64,000 nt of DNA from Aquitalea palustris (GCF_003693445.1 NZ_RFAR01000057.1:1-64000), one strand, 5' to 3'; shown: positions 47,824-60,381, counted from the stretch's first letter. Numbers and translations are program-made. Notes: a model not told the origin generated them from the letters alone.

Positions 47824-50800
47824 GCGGGCTGGCGCAGCAGCCGGCTGGTGCTGCTGCGCATAGGCAGCAAAGGCCGCGGCAGGCAAAGGCCGGCTGAACA
47901 GATAACCCTGCAGCTCATCGCAACCCTGGGCGCGCAGCCAGCTGAGTTGCTCCTCGGTCTCCACTCCCTCGGCAATGGTCAGCAAACCCAGGTTTTCCGC
48001 CATGTCGATGATGGCGGCAACAATGGCGCGATCTTCCGGATCGGTCACGATATCGCGCACAAAGCTCTGGTCGATTTTCAGCTTGTAGACGCGGAACTGC
48101 TTGAGCAGGTTCAGCGAGGAATAGCCGGTGCCAAAATCGTCGATCGACATGCGCACACCCTGCTCGTGCAAGACATTCATCACGGCAATGGCCTGTTGCG
48201 GGTCGTACATGGCCACGCCTTCGGTCAGCTCCAGCTCCAGCGCACTGGCGGGCAAGCCTTCTTCCTGCAGAATGCGCGCCACCAGCGCCGGCAGATCCGG
48301 CTGACGGAATTGCACGGCGGACAGATTGACCCCCATCACCAGCGCCAGTCCCTGCTCGCGCCACTGCCTTGCCTGACGGACGGCATGACGCAGCACCCAT
48401 TCGCCCAGTTGCAGGATCAGGCCGCAATCCTCGGCGACCGGAATGAATTCTGCCGGCGAAATATTGCCCAGCTCCGGATGCTCCCAGCGCAACAGTGCCT
48501 CCGCGCCCACCAACTGGCCACCCGCCATGCTCAGCTGTGGCTGGTAATGGATGTGGAACTGCTGCTGTTCCAGTGCCACCCGCAGTGCATTCACCAGCTG
48601 CAGATGGCGCGCGGCTTTTTCCTGAATCGCCGTGGTATAGAAACGGAAACAGCTGCGTCCGGCCTTCTTGGCCAGGTACATGGCCGCATCGGCGCGGCGC
48701 GACAGGGTTTCCAGATCCACACCATCCTGGGGATAAAGTGCAATGCCGATGGAGGCAGAAACATTCAGATCATAAGGTGCCACCTGATAGGGGTGGGCAA
48801 TGTCATCCAGTAGTTGACGGGCCAGTGCTTCCGCCCGGGCAGCATCGATACCCGGTAGCAGCAGGATGAACTCGTCGCCCCCCAGGCGCGACACCAGCGC
48901 ACCATCCGGCAAGGCTTGGCGCAATCTGGTGGCCAATTGCACCAGCAAGGCATCGCCAATGCTGTGACCCAGCGAGTCATTGATGTCCTTGAAGTGGTCC
49001 AGATCGAGAAACATCAAGGCCAGCGCCTGCTGCTGACGTGCGACCTGCTGCAGTGTCAGTTCGGCCTGCTCTTCCAGCATCACCCGGTTGGGCAGGCCGG
49101 TCAGCACATCGTAATGGGCCAGATAGCGGATGTGCTGCTCGTTCTGTTTGCGCAGGGTGATATCACGGGTAATCGCCAGCAGCATGCTGATGGAGCCGCC
49201 TTCATCGCGCATGGGCGCGGCATGGGTTTCCAGCCAGCGCCGCTGTCCCTGCAGCCCGCATATTTCAAACTCCAGCGTACCACTGTGCCCGCTCATCACC
49301 TGCTGGTGCAGCTGCATGAAGGCTGCATGATGCTCCGGCAACACAAAATGCATCAGGCCAAGCTGCTGGATCTGCTGCAGGCTGTCGGCTTGCAGCATGG
49401 CCATGCCGGCCCGGTTCATTTCCAGCAGCTGGCCATCGGCCCCCACCACCTTGATGCATTCCGGTTCGGTTTCGATGATGGTGCGCAAGCGCTGCTCGCT
49501 CAGCTGCAGGGCGGTATTGGCGGCCTGGCGCGCTTGCTCGCGCTGGAAGCTGTCCAGCGCGTAGTCCAGGTCCATCACCATTTCTTCGATCAACATGCGC
49601 GCCGCCTCGTCAAACGCGTGCGGCTCGCCACTGTACAGGGTGAGTGCGCCGATGATCTTGCCATCGCACTGCAAGGGCAGCGCGGCCGAGGCACCCCAAC
49701 CATAAAGCACGGCACGCTCATGCCACGGCGCGGTGGCAGGGTCATGCTGGAAATCCTGACACCATTGTGCCTGACCAGTCCGCACGGCCCGGCCAGTCGG
49801 GCCGTGACTGAGCGGATCGGCCTCATCGGTCGCCAGTGGCAGGTCGGCCAGATACTCGGTACCACTGCCATGGGCACACAGTGGCCGGATGTGGCGGGCA
49901 TCTTCATCCAGCAGCCCTACCCACACCATTTTCATGCCGCCATGCTCCACGGCGGCCTGGCACATCCGCTCGAACAACTCGCGCTCGGAGCGGCTGCGCA
50001 CAATGGCCTGATTGCACTGGCTCAGCGCGTTGTACAGCCCGGTCAGGCGCAGATTGTGCGCATCGGCCTGGCGGCGGGCAGCCTCCAGACGCTGCAGCTT
50101 GTCGCGGGTTTCCGCCAGCCAGCCCATCACGCTGTGCCGGCTTGACCTGCCCAGCGGCACCGGCCGCGAGAAATCACCACTGCCCAGGCGGGCGATGCTG
50201 CTATGCAGTTCGTCCACGCTGCCACCCAGTACATTGCGCAGATTACGCCGCTGGCCCCACAGCAGGGGCAGCAACAGCAAGCCGAAGGCCACGGAGATCC
50301 AGCGCAGCTGCAAGGCATAGCGCTCGGCATCTTCTACCGCCAGCAAGGTGCGCTGGGCAGAGAGGCGGTTGAAATCGGCAATTGGCTGCATGATGGCGGC
50401 CTTGGCACGGTGATAGGCGGCATCATGCAACATGCGGATGGCTTGCTGCCGTTGCGGCGAGTCCAGCGCCGGGGCAGATGCAACCAGCGCCATGGCCGCC
50501 AATTCGGTACGGGTCAGGGCATCGGATTTGGCCTTGGCCTCGGCCAGCCTGGCCATTTCATCCGGGGTAAAGCCGGCTTCACGCATGCGCTGCAGCAAGG
50601 AGGGGGCGACACTGGCGGCCTGCGGTCGGTGATCATCTTCCAGTACCAGATCCCAGTAGATGTTCTGGTAGTCCAGCGGGCGGGCAGCCTTGCCTTCGCG
50701 GATGGCCAGGATTTCCCGGTAATGCTGCTGATAGACGGGATCACCGGTCACCACATAGGTACGCACCATGCGGGTCAGGTCATCGGAAGACTGGCGCAAT

Positions 50801-50964
50801 TCGCCGGCCAGCAAAATGGATGCGTGGCGTGCGTCATTGGCACGGTCGATGGCTTTCTCTGCCCGCACATACAGCACAAAGCTGACGGTAAAGGCGATAA
50901 ATACCAGCAGGATCAACCAGAAGTAACGGGAGAGCAGCAGCAGCTTGCTCCTGACGGTCAGCAT
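47818..50964 (-). CDS. GAF-PAS-GGDEF-EAL membrane signalling protein
   Basis: 1048 residues. TM1 13-33, periplasmic helical sensor about 34-220, TM2 222-239, short HAMP-like linker, GAF about 305-470, PAS 485-605, GGDEF 695-699 (A-site intact, I-site absent: PDGA instead of RxxD), EAL 822-824 with NLSAVQF, ELTEG, DDFGTGYSSL, KIDQSF, EGVET and QGYLFS. The sensor resembles a four-helix-bundle receptor (LTRMVRTYVVTGDPVYQQHY). Convergent with the previous protein gene. Confidence 0.93.
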   Translation of the reverse strand: MLTVRSKLLLLSRYFWLILLVFIAFTVSFVLYVRAEKAIDRANDARHASILLAGELRQSSDDLTRMVRTYVVTGDPVYQQHYREILAIREGKAARPLDYQNIYWDLVLEDDHRPQAASVAPSLLQRMREAGFTPDEMARLAEAKAKSDALTRTELAAMALVASAPALDSPQRQQAIRMLHDAAYHRAKAAIMQPIADFNRLSAQRTLLAVEDAERYALQLRWISVAFGLLLLPLLWGQRRNLRNVLGGSVDELHSSIARLGSGDFSRPVPLGRSSRHSVMGWLAETRDKLQRLEAARRQADAHNLRLTGLYNALSQCNQAIVRSRSERELFERMCQAAVEHGGMKMVWVGLLDEDARHIRPLCAHGSGTEYLADLPLATDEADPLSHGPTGRAVRTGQAQWCQDFQHDPATAPWHERAVLYGWGASAALPLQCDGKIIGALTLYSGEPHAFDEAARMLIEEMVMDLDYALDSFQREQARQAANTALQLSEQRLRTIIETEPECIKVVGADGQLLEMNRAGMAMLQADSLQQIQQLGLMHFVLPEHHAAFMQLHQQVMSGHSGTLEFEICGLQGQRRWLETHAAPMRDEGGSISMLLAITRDITLRKQNEQHIRYLAHYDVLTGLPNRVMLEEQAELTLQQVARQQQALALMFLDLDHFKDINDSLGHSIGDALLVQLATRLRQALPDGALVSRLGGDEFILLLPGIDAARAEALARQLLDDIAHPYQVAPYDLNVSASIGIALYPQDGVDLETLSRRADAAMYLAKKAGRSCFRFYTTAIQEKAARHLQLVNALRVALEQQQFHIHYQPQLSMAGGQLVGAEALLRWEHPELGNISPAEFIPVAEDCGLILQLGEWVLRHAVRQARQWREQGLALVMGVNLSAVQFRQPDLPALVARILQEEGLPASALELELTEGVAMYDPQQAIAVMNVLHEQGVRMSIDDFGTGYSSLNLLKQFRVYKLKIDQSFVRDIVTDPEDRAIVAAIIDMAENLGLLTIAEGVETEEQLSWLRAQGCDELQGYLFSRPLPAAAFAAYAQQHQPAAAPARS

Positions 50965-51236
50965 GGCTTCATAGCCTTTTTATCGTAATGGCCCCGATTG
51001 CGATCGAAAACAGGTATGGCTGCCTGATTATGGCGCAAAACCACCGCAATCGCAGTCAAAATGGCCGCTGGCAAGGGGCAAAAACCAGCCTGCCAACGCC
51101 GGCGCTACAGTTTCCCTGCTGCCATGCCCCAAGCTTGGGCAGGCCCAGCCAGCTTCGCTGTGCCCGGCGAACCGCATGTTCAAGCCGGGCCGACTGCCCT
51201 ATGCTGCTGTTTCAACCCGACCGACAAGGACCGAAC

Positions 51237-53350
<2,114 letters not shown>

Positions 53351-53559
53351 TCAGGTCGAGCAAAAGCAGCATGATAGCGATTGCCGCGCCGACACAGAAG
53401 CCCGCTTTTCCCGTCTTTGCCGCACTTTGCCATGGCATGGCCGGCGGCAATGCCAATGGTTTGGGGTAAAATCAGCCACAGTGCCGCGCAACAAGCCGGC
53501 ACACGACACCTTATTAGCTGTCAGCCGGGCTGCCATCGCACCGACTGCAGGACCAAACC

Positions 53560-56500
53560 ATGACCCTGCCCAATTTCCAGCAAGCCCTGCAACAGAGCTC
53601 GCAAGCCTTTGCCATCCTCGACCCCCTGGGCCGCATAGATTATGCCAATCCGGCATTCTGCCAGCTGTTTGGTCATGACAGTGCCGCCCTGGCAGGGCAA
53701 TCCATCGACATCATCATTCCCGCAGAGGCGGCGGATAGACTGCACGATGGCGGCTTTGGCTGCAGGTCTGATGTGGTGTTGCCGTTTCAGGGCGAAGTGC
53801 GCCGCATCGCCAGCGATGGCCGCAGCATCATTGTCATGCTGCACGGCAATGCCCTGTACGACGCAGCCGGCACCGTGCAGGGCTTTGTGGTGTCCTACAC
53901 CGACATTGCCGATCGCAAGGCCATGGAGCTGGCCTTGCAGCAGGCTAACGAACAGCTGTCGCTGGCACTGGACGCCTCGCGCCTGTCGCTGTGGGATATG
54001 GACATCCTGCAGGATCAGGTCAGTACCGATGCCCGCTGGGCGCGCATGCTGGGCTATCCGGAACAGGCGGCACGCTACCAGGCCAGCGCCATGTTCTCCG
54101 ACGTGCATCCGGATGATTACCAAAAGGTGTACCAGGCCTGCATGGCCGTACTGCGCGGTAGCGACAGCCGCTTCCAGCAGGAATTCCGCTATCGCAACGC
54201 CAGTGGCGGCTGGACCTGGATACGCTGTACCGGCAAGGTGGTGGCACGCAATGCCCAGGGCCAGGCCCTGCGCGCCATCGGCACCACGCAGGACATTACC
54301 GAGCGCAAGCATAATGAAGAACTGATCATCAACGCCGCCCATCACGACTGGCTGACCGCCCTGCCCAACCGCTTTGCCCTCACCCGCCACCTGTCAGCCG
54401 CGCTGGCGCGCGCCCAGCGCAGCGATAAGCTGGTGGCGGTATGCATGATCGATCTGGACGACTTCAAGCCGGTCAACGACACCTGGGGCCATGAGGCGGG
54501 CGACCGCCTGCTCAAGGAGCTGGCGCATCGCCTGCAGACCTTGCTGCGCCAGACCGACTTTGTCGCCCGCCTGGGCGGCGATGAATTCGTGGTGATCATG
54601 GAAGACCTGCAGGAAGAAGCCGCCCTGCAGCAACTGGAATGCGCCTTGCAGCGGCTGCACCAGGCGGTGGAAGCGCCCTTTGTACTGGATGCCGACATCG
54701 AGGCCGAAGTGGGCATGACGGTGGGCATCGCGCTCTATCCGCATGACGGCATCGAGCCGGATGCCCTGATGCGCCAGGCCGATGCCGCCATGTACCAGGC
54801 CAAGCAGCACAAACCCACCCGCCAGCGCTGGTGGCGCATGGTGGCGGACGAGGCTGGCTATCACGCCGAGGAAAGCAGCCATTTCGAACTCTACGGAGCA
54901 GAAGCCAGCCAGCTGCTGCACAAATCCACCGGCCTGATCAGCCGCGCCACCGAGCTGTACATCAGCCGCTTTTACCAGCAGAACCGGCCGGCACACGAAG
55001 CACTGGCCATCCTCGCCAGCTTGCAGCCCGCCGAGCTGGAACAGCTGCAGCGCGCCCATCGCGACTTTCTGCTGCAGATATTGTCACCGGCGCAGCAGGC
55101 CGAACAGATCCGGCGCGACAGCCGGCATTTGGGCCGCATCCACAGCCTGGTCGGCGTCACCCCGGCCCTGCTGGTACAAAGCGTGGAGCTGTTCCGCAGC
55201 CATTTCAGCGAGCAGCTGAACACCACCCTGCTGCCGATACGCCAGCGTTACCGGCTGCTGGAAATCATCGACAGCCGGCTGCAGGAACAACTGCACGCCC
55301 AGCTGGAAGCGGCGGCAGAAGTACAAAGCGAGTATCTGGAAAGCCTGTCGCTGCCGATGCCACACCAGGGCACGCTGTGGACCGATGCCGTTGGCAGCGA
55401 ACTGGAACAACTGGGCAGATTGCCCGGCGTGCAGGCGGTATTGCTGATGCGTCTGATGTCCGATGGCGTTTTCGTGCCGGAAAACAGCCGTGGCCCCTTG
55501 GGTCAGTTTGTGGCCGATCTATTACAGCAGCCGGGCTCGGAAGCCGTGGTCGATCCCAATTCGCCACGCGGCCAGGGGCTGAGCGCGGTCGCCTGGCGCA
55601 GTGGCCGCATCTGCAGCTCGGCCTCCTACGGTAATGACCCGCGCTACGCCAGCTGGCACCAGCAAGCCGGAGCAATGCGGATACGCTCCAGCATGAGCAT
55701 TCCGGTGCGCAACCAGGACGGGCTGACCGTGGCCGTCGTCAGCCTGTTCGGTGCCTATCCCAACCAGTTTGAATCCGCCACCATGCAGCAGTTCGCCCTG
55801 GGCCTGCAGCACCGCTGGGAGCTGATTCTGGCGGCCTGCACCAAACCGGCGGCCGCCATCCAGCAAAACCTGGCCATCGCCCTGCGCGAACGGCTGTTCG
55901 CTGGTGGCCTCACCCTGTACCTGCAACCGTTGGTCGACCTCAAGCTGGGCAAGGTGGTGAAAGTCGAAGCGCTGGCCAGGCTGATCAGGGAAGACGGGCA
56001 GATTGTCAGCCCCGGCGTCTTCCTGCCGCTGCTGGGCGATGCCGACCTCGACCACCTGTTCCGGCTGGGGCTGGACAAGGCGCTGACCCAGCTGGCCGAA
56101 CTGGATAGCCACGGCCTGGACATCGACGTCTCGCTGAACATCGCCCCCTGCACCCTGCAGGACGAAGACTGCCCGCGCTGGGTGGCCGAGGCCCTGGCGC
56201 GCCATGGCGTGGCCCCCGAACGGCTGAGCCTGGAGCTGCTGGAAACCGCCGACATCGCCCCGCACGAGCAGGACCGTGCCATCGAACGGCTGCGTCAGAC
56301 CGGCGTCAAGCTGGTGATGGATGATCTGGGCTCCGGTTACAGCAGCCTGCAGCGGCTGAGCGCCCTGCCCTTTGACACGGTCAAGATCGACCAGAGCCTG
56401 ACGCTGAACCTGCGCAAGACGCCGCTGACCAGCCTGGCGCTGATGCGCGCCATCCTGCAGCTGGGACAGGACCTGGAGCGGCAGGTGGTGGTGGAAGGGC

Positions 56501-56889
56501 TGGAAGATATCGGCATGCTGGAAGCCGCCTGCATCCTGGGTGCCACGCAGGGTCAGGGCTACAGCCTGGCCCGGCCGATGGCGCAAGCCAGCTTCATTCA
56601 CTGGCAGTCGTCATTCCAGCTGCCCACGGCAAGCGGCCACATCAGCAGCTATCTGGGCGCACTGGCCCAGCACTGGCTATATGCCCAGCCCTCGCAGGCC
56701 GCCGCCCGGCCAGCCCTGGCCGACTGTCCGCTGCATCATTTCCTGCAACGCCAGCGTGATGCACCCGAGCAGGTAAGGCAGTGGCATGCCGCCTGCCATG
56801 ATGCCAAGCATGCCGGGCTGGCCAGCCAGCAGCTCAGCCAGTGGCTGATCGCGCAAATGCAAGCCGAACAACTGCCTGCAGCCGGTTAA
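53560..56889 (+). CDS. PAS-PAS-GGDEF-globin-GAF-EAL protein, probable oxygen sensor
   Basis: 1109 residues, no membrane helix or signal peptide. PAS about 8-120 and 130-250; GGDEF at 339-343 with RQTD I-site; then about 440-600 a globin-coupled-sensor-like helical domain with RHLGRIHSLVGVTP, where His528 is the expected proximal haem ligand; GAF about 605-765; EAL at 803-805 in an atypical domain (NIAPCTL, LELLETAD, DDLGSGYSSL, KIDQSL, VEGLED); a C-terminal tail of ~75 residues. A haem-bound O2 signal could tune c-di-GMP. The internal position of the globin is unusual. Confidence 0.85.
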   Translation: MTLPNFQQALQQSSQAFAILDPLGRIDYANPAFCQLFGHDSAALAGQSIDIIIPAEAADRLHDGGFGCRSDVVLPFQGEVRRIASDGRSIIVMLHGNALYDAAGTVQGFVVSYTDIADRKAMELALQQANEQLSLALDASRLSLWDMDILQDQVSTDARWARMLGYPEQAARYQASAMFSDVHPDDYQKVYQACMAVLRGSDSRFQQEFRYRNASGGWTWIRCTGKVVARNAQGQALRAIGTTQDITERKHNEELIINAAHHDWLTALPNRFALTRHLSAALARAQRSDKLVAVCMIDLDDFKPVNDTWGHEAGDRLLKELAHRLQTLLRQTDFVARLGGDEFVVIMEDLQEEAALQQLECALQRLHQAVEAPFVLDADIEAEVGMTVGIALYPHDGIEPDALMRQADAAMYQAKQHKPTRQRWWRMVADEAGYHAEESSHFELYGAEASQLLHKSTGLISRATELYISRFYQQNRPAHEALAILASLQPAELEQLQRAHRDFLLQILSPAQQAEQIRRDSRHLGRIHSLVGVTPALLVQSVELFRSHFSEQLNTTLLPIRQRYRLLEIIDSRLQEQLHAQLEAAAEVQSEYLESLSLPMPHQGTLWTDAVGSELEQLGRLPGVQAVLLMRLMSDGVFVPENSRGPLGQFVADLLQQPGSEAVVDPNSPRGQGLSAVAWRSGRICSSASYGNDPRYASWHQQAGAMRIRSSMSIPVRNQDGLTVAVVSLFGAYPNQFESATMQQFALGLQHRWELILAACTKPAAAIQQNLAIALRERLFAGGLTLYLQPLVDLKLGKVVKVEALARLIREDGQIVSPGVFLPLLGDADLDHLFRLGLDKALTQLAELDSHGLDIDVSLNIAPCTLQDEDCPRWVAEALARHGVAPERLSLELLETADIAPHEQDRAIERLRQTGVKLVMDDLGSGYSSLQRLSALPFDTVKIDQSLTLNLRKTPLTSLALMRAILQLGQDLERQVVVEGLEDIGMLEAACILGATQGQGYSLARPMAQASFIHWQSSFQLPTASGHISSYLGALAQHWLYAQPSQAAARPALADCPLHHFLQRQRDAPEQVRQWHAACHDAKHAGLASQQLSQWLIAQMQAEQLPAAG

Positions 56890-56901
56890 GTGCCATGTCG
56901 C

Positions 56902-56917
56902 CGCCCCGGCCGGGGCG
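56902..56917. other. GC-rich 16 bp palindrome after the globin-EAL gene
   Basis: CGCCCCGG/CCGGGGCG, perfect, in the 198 base region between two plus-strand genes. No T-run follows, so it is a hairpin of uncertain function rather than a classic terminator. Confidence 0.4.
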
Positions 56918-57087
56918 ACGGCAGCGGCCGGTTATTTGCCTGGCCGGCATGACAATCGCAAATAAAAAACCGGTATTTTCAAAAATAAAATGAAACTGCT
57001 TGCCACGCCGGCTGCTTATTCACGTCCGGCTCTTGCTTGATAATGGCCGGCATCAACACAGCCACACATGCCAAGCAAGGAGTCATC

Positions 57088-57741
57088 ATGAATATTGCCG
57101 ACCTGGCGCAGACCCGCTACACCACCAAGGCCTTCGATCCCAACCGCCAGCTCACCACGGAACAGGTCGCACAGATCGAAACCCTGCTGCGCTTCAGCCC
57201 CTCCTCCACCAATTCCCAGCCCTGGCACTTTTTCATCGCCGGCACCCCGGAAGGCAAGGCCCGCGTGGCCAAGGCCACCAGTGGCGCCTACGCCTTCAAT
57301 GAAGCCAAGGTACTGAACGCCTCGCACGTGGTGGTACTGTGCAGCCGCGCCAGCATCGATGACGCCTATCTGGAGACACTGCTGCAACAGGAAGAGGCCG
57401 ACGGCCGCTTTGCCAATGCTGAAGCCCGCGCCGGCCAGCACCGTGGCCGTTCGCACTTCGTCAACATGCACCGCTTCGAATTGCGCGATGCCCACCACTG
57501 GATGGAAAAGCAGGTTTACCTGGCAGCAGGCACCCTGCTGCTGGGCGCAGCCGCCCTGCAAATCGACGCCTGCCCGATCGAAGGCTTCGACCAGAAAGTA
57601 CTGGATGAAGAACTGGGCCTGCGTGCCATGGGCTATACCAGCGCCGTCATCGTCGCCCTGGGCTATCGCAGCGACAGCGATTTCAATGCGCAGCTGCCCA
57701 AGTCACGCCTGCCGGCCGAACGCGTGATCAGCCGGATCTGA
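57088..57741 (+). CDS. nfsB: Oxygen-insensitive NAD(P)H nitroreductase NfsB
   Basis: 217 residues from the ATG at 57088, set by AAGGAG 5-6 bases upstream and equal to the usual NfsB length. MNIADLAQTRYTTKAFDPN at the start, RFSPSSTNSQPWHFF for FMN, and the C-terminal GYRSDSDFNAQLPKSR are family signatures. Reduces nitroaromatics and quinones with FMN. Overlaps the converging methyltransferase by 39 bases. Confidence 0.95.
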   Translation: MNIADLAQTRYTTKAFDPNRQLTTEQVAQIETLLRFSPSSTNSQPWHFFIAGTPEGKARVAKATSGAYAFNEAKVLNASHVVVLCSRASIDDAYLETLLQQEEADGRFANAEARAGQHRGRSHFVNMHRFELRDAHHWMEKQVYLAAGTLLLGAAALQIDACPIEGFDQKVLDEELGLRAMGYTSAVIVALGYRSDSDFNAQLPKSRLPAERVISRI

Positions 57742-58629
57742 GCGGCCAGCTGCTGGCAGCGCACACGGCAGGGACAAGCCACCCAGCCGGAACCAGCGGG
57801 CCAGATTGTTGAAGTCGCGCTGTTCCAGCGGGCTCAGGTCGCGGTAGGCGGCTTGAGCCCGTTCTGCCAGCAGGCCATCGACACGGTGGCGGACGGGCGA
57901 ACGCAGCAACACCATGAACGGTGCGACGGCGGTTTGATGGCAGTCCAGTTCCGCCCCGAGCAGCGCCGCGCCCTGGCGCAACTCGTCCACACTGAAGGCG
58001 GCGCGCATGGAGTTGAGAAAATCCTCGGTGAACTGCGCTGATTGCTGTGCAACCCGGTCGTAAGCAAAGAAATGCTGGGTGGCCGCCCGTTTGAGACGGC
58101 CAAAATCAGCCAGGTAGATCCCGCCATCCGGGCGCAGGATGCGCCGCACCTGCTGCATGGTCTGCGCCAATTGTCCGGTATCCGCCAGATGGTGCAGCGA
58201 CATGGTGCACAGCACGCAATCCGCCACAGCACGGTCCACCCCAGCCAGCTGGCTGATATCGGCCTGCTGCAAACGGATATTGCGCAGGCCGGCGGCCGCG
58301 ATATTCGCCTCGGCTTGCTGCAGCATGGGTAGCGAAGCATCGATGCCGACAAAGCTGGCCTCGGGATGCAGCGCCGCCATTTTCAGCAGCTGATTAGCCG
58401 GTCCGCAGGCCAGATCAAACACCACATCACCTGGCCGGATCAGCGGCAGCGCCATCACCGCATGAAACAGATACAGATAGTTCAGCATGCCGTCGGCCCG
58501 GCCGCTGTTCATGAATGAAGCCACCTGGCCGGACTCCACCATCAAGGCCTGTGGTTCCGGCTGGCGCGGCAGCTCTGCCGACGTCAGCCGCTCCAGCAGC
58601 AGGTGGGTAAGCATCAAGGGAAAGGACAT
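57703..58629 (-). CDS. Class I SAM-dependent methyltransferase
   Basis: 308 residues. SAM motif I VVFDLACGPANQLLKMA, acidic IDASLPMLQQAE, and VLCTMSLHHLAD as post-motif II. An unusual N-terminal ~55 residues precede the fold. Its 3' end overlaps nfsB by 39 bases in antisense. Downstream of the glycosyltransferase on the same strand, it may belong to the polyene-like cluster; substrate unknown. Confidence 0.85.
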   Translation of the reverse strand: MSFPLMLTHLLLERLTSAELPRQPEPQALMVESGQVASFMNSGRADGMLNYLYLFHAVMALPLIRPGDVVFDLACGPANQLLKMAALHPEASFVGIDASLPMLQQAEANIAAAGLRNIRLQQADISQLAGVDRAVADCVLCTMSLHHLADTGQLAQTMQQVRRILRPDGGIYLADFGRLKRAATQHFFAYDRVAQQSAQFTEDFLNSMRAAFSVDELRQGAALLGAELDCHQTAVAPFMVLLRSPVRHRVDGLLAERAQAAYRDLSPLEQRDFNNLARWFRLGGLSLPCALPAAGRSDPADHAFGRQA

Positions 58630-58751
58630 GGCTCAGGATGATTTATCTGTCGGAAAAGCCACCGGCCACGAGCCGGGGCATGCCCTGCCATGGACGACAG
58701 CAGCCGGGCCAATGGCCTCAGCCCTGTCAGCCGAAGAACAGCCCCGCCGCA

Positions 58752-59516
58752 TCAAGATGCCCGGCGCAGGCGTTGTAGCAGCAAAACCGGCAAACGCAGG
58801 GCAAAGCCGAACATCAGCCGGATATGCATCCAGGTCAGCAAGCGGTTGTCACGCCAGTAATTGAAGTGCGACACGCCGCCCTCCCCTGCCTGGAAATATT
58901 TCACCGGCGCAGGCAGATTCACTGGCTGCACACCGGCCCAGCACAGCCGCACCACGGCTTCGGGATCGAAATCGAAACGCCGCATCCAGTGCTGGCGCTG
59001 CATGATGCGGCGCAGCGGCTCCACCGGATAGACCCGGAAACCGAACAGTGAATCGCCAATCCCCATCCACAATGTTTCCAGATTGACCCACCAGTTGGAT
59101 ATCTTGCGCCCCTTTACCCGCAAACTGGGCGCACTGGCATCGAATACCGGCAGCCCCAGCACCATGGCCGCAGGCTGCTGCTGCGATGCCGCCATGAAGG
59201 CAGGAATCTGCTCCGCCGGGTGCTGGCCATCCGAGTCCATGCACAGCACATGGCTAAACCCCAGCCGGCTGGCCTCGTCCAGCCCGTGCAACACTGCCGC
59301 CCCCTTGCCGCTGTTATGCGGCAGGACCAAGACCTGCAGACCGTCATCCTGCGCGGCCATCTGCTGCAGGCCCGCGGTCGATCCATCATCACTGCCATCC
59401 ACGATCACCCATACCGGAGACCATTGCTGGCGCGCCGCGCGCACGGTGGCGAATACCTTGGGGCCGGGGTTATAACTGGGGATCAGCACCACATGGGTGG
59501 TCGAAGAAATATGCAT
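58752..59516 (-). CDS. Glycosyltransferase family 2
   Basis: 254 residues: HVVLIPSYNPGPKVFATV, WVIVDGSDDGSTAGLQQM and CMDSDGQHPAEQIP (DxD-type) as in dolichyl-phosphate-mannose-synthase-like enzymes. One hydrophobic C-terminal patch. Sits between an acyltransferase and a methyltransferase gene on the same strand. Comparable genes occur in aryl polyene clusters; acceptor unknown. Confidence 0.87.
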   Translation of the reverse strand: MHISSTTHVVLIPSYNPGPKVFATVRAARQQWSPVWVIVDGSDDGSTAGLQQMAAQDDGLQVLVLPHNSGKGAAVLHGLDEASRLGFSHVLCMDSDGQHPAEQIPAFMAASQQQPAAMVLGLPVFDASAPSLRVKGRKISNWWVNLETLWMGIGDSLFGFRVYPVEPLRRIMQRQHWMRRFDFDPEAVVRLCWAGVQPVNLPAPVKYFQAGEGGVSHFNYWRDNRLLTWMHIRLMFGFALRLPVLLLQRLRRAS

Positions 59517-59622
59517 GGCGGACTATTCGGGCTGCTCATCGCCCGGACAACAGGGATGATGTTTGAATTGGGCAGGACCATAGCCGATTGCTACCGGCCA
59601 GGTCAACAATGCGCGGATGCTG

Positions 59623-60381
59623 TTACAAACGCAGCGCAGGATCAATCGAGCCATTTCGCAGACAGGATTCAAAATACTGCTGCAGCCGCCGCGCCGTTTC
59701 ATCACGGCGACCATAAGCCTCGAATTGCTCACCGGGAACCGCGCGGTATATCAGTGGAAAGGCCGGTGGCTTCCATATTTTCCAGCCCTTGCTCAAATAG
59801 GCTGAATTGGTGCTAATCAGGACGGTCTGCAAAGGGGCGGCCGCTTTCTTGGCAATCACGGCCACGGCACCCCCGATATCATTAACCGGCTGGCGGGTTG
59901 TGCGTGTTCCTTCCGGGAATATCATCAACACGCCGCCTTGTTGAACGGTTTGAATTGCCTGACGAAACATCTGCTCCGGATAACGATTCGAAACATATCC
60001 CGCCAGATAAGCCCCACACCCCAGAAACAGATTGGAACTGATGCTGGCCTTCATCAGGCACACCGCATGCGGCACGCGCGACAGTACCAGGAAGGCATCA
60101 ATCATGCTCGGATGATTCGGCACCAGCAGCATGCGTCCCTGTTGATTAAGCTGGTCCAGCGCCTGCAAATCCAGCTGCATCAGGCGGCAGGCTTGTGCCC
60201 CGGCCAGAAAACAGCGGCAAATGCGGCTGATCACCCATTGCACCAGCGGCTGGCGCCATTGTCCGGGTAGCAGCAACAATGGCAGGGCGCCAATATTACC
60301 CAATAGCAGCATGGAACCAAGCCAGGACAACATGAGATAAAAAAGTATTACCTGGCCCAGGCGTAAACAGCGGGACGACAT
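59623..60381 (-). CDS. PlsC-like lysophospholipid acyltransferase
   Basis: 252 residues, an N-terminal hydrophobic helix (about 10-36), catalytic motif NHPSMID (NHxxxxD) and FPEGTRT (motif III). It moves acyl chains from ACP or CoA to an alcohol. Divergent from the ACP gene in an aryl-polyene-like cluster, where such enzymes attach the product to lipid. Confidence 0.88.
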   Translation of the reverse strand: MSSRCLRLGQVILFYLMLSWLGSMLLLGNIGALPLLLLPGQWRQPLVQWVISRICRCFLAGAQACRLMQLDLQALDQLNQQGRMLLVPNHPSMIDAFLVLSRVPHAVCLMKASISSNLFLGCGAYLAGYVSNRYPEQMFRQAIQTVQQGGVLMIFPEGTRTTRQPVNDIGGAVAVIAKKAAAPLQTVLISTNSAYLSKGWKIWKPPAFPLIYRAVPGEQFEAYGRRDETARRLQQYFESCLRNGSIDPALRL

